Part shown: positions 1 to 64,000 of the stretch, in pieces | Layout of the letters: each line of letters begins with the position of its first letter | Position numbering within the stretch: the stretch's first letter is position 1 | Assembly (NCBI GenBank): GCA_029168955.1 | Contig: JAPDOI010000951.1 | Coordinates: 62,001 to 126,000 of the forward strand | Direction: 5' to 3' | DNA: 64,000 bases | Source: Aplectana chamaeleonis | Lineage: Eukaryota > Nematoda > Chromadorea > Rhabditida > Cosmocercidae | Translations under genes and position numbers: made by a program | The notes under the pieces: model-generated | Database searches by the model: none | Seen by the model: the letters and a program-made list of their open reading frames with translations, nothing else | What the model was told of the DNA's origin: nothing

Positions 1-685
1 AGTCAGAAACCTCTCAAATCTCTCAATAATAATGTCTCATATCAAGACAGACAAAATTCTGAAAATTGACCTATACTCGGAAAAAATCTCCGTGCACTCT
101 CCTGCACGGAAATTCTCCTTCGTAGCACAGCAAGGATTAGCTCCCTCGATGAGTCTTTGTAATCTTCTTGTGCAAAAAGTGCAGGTACTGCAAAAAAAAG
201 ACGCAAATCAGTTGGGATGCACTGCCGACTGAATCAAAATACAACTAGAATTTTGATCTACCCTGGAATTACTAGTTTGCTTGGAAAGATACATTCCAAA
301 CAAAAATTTTCGGTTAAAATCTAAATCGTAATTTTAACTGCCTCGTTTGATTTATCTCAATCCAAGAAGCATGCGTCATAACAGGAATTACAGCAGATCA
401 TTCACTTGCGATCCATTGAAAGTTTTGTCATTGGTTATTTTGAAACTTTTTCTCAATTTCAATTTCCGGATCGGTTACGTTCATATGAATAAAATTTTCG
501 GGTAATCAGTGGTTTAGTTGCATTCATACATATAGTATCGTCCGAATGCTACATTGATTCCCAATCGAAAAACAATAGTATATCTACACCTGAAATTGAA
601 GGTTAAGAGTGGAGGATGTTTTTCTAGTTATATGAAAGCGCTGACATGGAATGTTCACTTGAAAGATAAATGTTGAGCCTAATTT
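1..685. other. Left edge: 3' flank or intron of the giant gene
   Basis: I see no conserved coding segment, RNA gene or polyadenylation signal for the minus-strand gene here. The plus-strand reading frame at 32-232 has no recognisable similarity and looks like chance. Confidence 0.4.
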
Positions 686-62520
<61,835 letters not shown>

Positions 62521-64000
62521 CTGAAGCGGAAAAAATTGAAAGTGGCTAGGTCTGAGCACTTCTGGAGTCTTTTCTGAAATTCCTCTCGGTTTCACGAGTG
62601 ATCTAGAAAACTCCAGGTATTCCAATCTTTTCCTCTGCGTTTTTTTCTTTCTCTGGCAGTCTATTACAGCCTTGTAAGCCCAACTTTTAGAAAAAGGCAT
62701 CAGAGTATCACTGGTCGCGGAACTGGTTCCACCATCCGGACATTAGAAACTCTCCTTTCCTCTGCTAGCCGGCAAAGTCCACATGGAGAGAGACTGGTTT
62801 CATTGAACAAATGCCACGGCAGCACTCAAGGTAATTGGAAAGAGAAATCAACCTGCTCTGTTACGTCGAGGTAAGGCCGAGGTGAGTTGTAAGAATTCTC
62901 TCAAAAAATGCTAATATGGTTGAAATGATAGAGAATCGCTGTAAAACGTGCTTCCGTCAGAGGAATTTTTTTCGTCAATGTTAGTTTTTGTTTAATAGGG
63001 ATTCTTTTAACCCTTTAACGGTTATTAGGACTTTCCCTGCTACAGAAATATTAATAGATTATATTTTCTATTGAAATATATCTGCGAGTAGCTCTGAAAA
63101 TGAATAAATATGCACAAATAGCAACCATTATTCGAACATTTTTCTCAGAAGAGTGTTAATTATTCCAGGGTCGGGCACAGCGTTGTGGAGGCGATGAGGC
63201 CCCTCTCCTTCAGGAGCGGTGTACATGAATGCGGCGGCGAGGGTCAGGGAGCGCAATGCAGCACGCACGCGTCATTATTTCAATTAAAATTGTGTGGCAC
63301 GCTTGCGGCGTTGCGCATTCCAACCTCAGCGGCAGCATTCATGCAGTCCAGTCCAGAACAATCAAGAGCACCACTCACTCCCCCCCCCAGGTTTGTCGGT
63401 AGTGTGGTCCTTTACCTTCAAGACTGTCTAAAGCATGGCCTTCCTCCTTCAGAACTGTTGAGGAATCTGCACAGTTGCAGCGATCGCCGCGAGGTCGCCC
63501 AGCGTCAGCCTTAACGCGTCGACAAAAATGTATTCGAACATATTCGTCGCGGCGCCGGTTACCGCTTGCTGGCAGTGACGCGGCACCGTCGCGGCTCCAA
63601 AACACTGCGGTCATCCTTCGTCACCTTTCACACCGCGTCGTTTGCCGTCGTCGCCCAATGTTATCGATGTTACATCCCCAGCATTGCTAGCCGCTGCGAG
63701 TAATGCCGCGACTTCAACTCTGCAGACTCCTTTGGGTTACGCACTTCTTCCCCCCTCCCCGTCCTTCCTTCGCAGCCGGTCTTTGGGAATGCGGGCCCTT
63801 CATGTACTCTGCCAGCGCGTACCTAGATGCCTCGCACGGAAACCGGAGGGCACGACGCTGTGATCGGTCGGTAAGAGGTGCGGGCCCCTTTCTGTCGCCT
63901 GAAATTTTTGCGGCCCCCTGCCTTCGGCATGAAAATGCTTACGGCTTCCCAGGTGGGTCATGAGCATGATCAATAAAAAATTAGCGAAATTTGATGAATT
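62521..64000 (-). other. Right edge: expected 5' region of the giant gene
   Basis: An upstream exon ending in phase 1 is required but was not identified. No methionine-led hydrophobic signal peptide with a usable donor was found on the minus strand. The right-hand 800 bp is relatively GC-rich and has several plus-strand frames without recognisable domains. The first exon probably lies beyond the window. Confidence 0.4.

Overview
This is a nematode genomic window, most likely from a strongylid (hookworm-like) species. Four observations point that way: dozens of short exons flanked by nematode-style TTTCAG acceptors and GTAAG/GTGAG donors; very small introns between exons; nematode RTE-type retrotransposons; and an intact mariner of the kind described in Ancylostoma (the 'bandit' element). 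The species name is inference.

One gigantic gene on the minus strand fills almost the whole window. I could chain 94 exons (counting one of two alternative transmembrane exons) from 62520 down to 686 with every splice phase compatible. Together they encode about 4,100 residues: roughly 36 fibronectin type III (FN3) domains, a membrane-proximal domain, one transmembrane segment and a short cytoplasmic tail. Size and architecture match let-805/myotactin, the epidermal fibrous-organelle adhesion protein of C. elegans. The start codon and signal peptide were not found and probably lie beyond the right edge. The 3' end may be the stop at 686, or the gene may continue past the left edge.

Layout from the 5' side of the gene (right) to the 3' side (left): 62.5-61.8 kb, first FN3; 61.8-53.6 kb, an 8 kb intron with an RTE retrotransposon, an intact mariner and a (TA)n tract; 53.6-51.8 kb, FN3 2-5; 49.5-46.0 kb, FN3 6-8; 46.0-39.8 kb, a 6 kb intron packed with foldback elements and a broken LINE; 39.8-27.5 kb, the dense core of FN3 domains; 27.5-16.5 kb, an 11 kb intron with a second RTE copy and a giant foldback; 16.5-13.3 kb, the last FN3s; 11.9 kb, membrane-proximal exon; 10.2-9.9 kb, two alternative transmembrane exons; 7.7-0.7 kb, cytoplasmic exons.

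The most interesting signals are: two adjacent, homologous exons in identical splice phases that each encode the transmembrane helix (probable mutually exclusive splicing); a six-domain higher-order repeat in the FN3 ectodomain with position-specific cysteines; a novel 12-residue GxxxG repeat in the tail whose copies are assembled across exon junctions; an unexplained intronic ORF with its own transmembrane helix; and a rich set of hairpin/foldback elements, some nested. No tRNA, rRNA or CRISPR array was seen, and no other convincing cellular gene.
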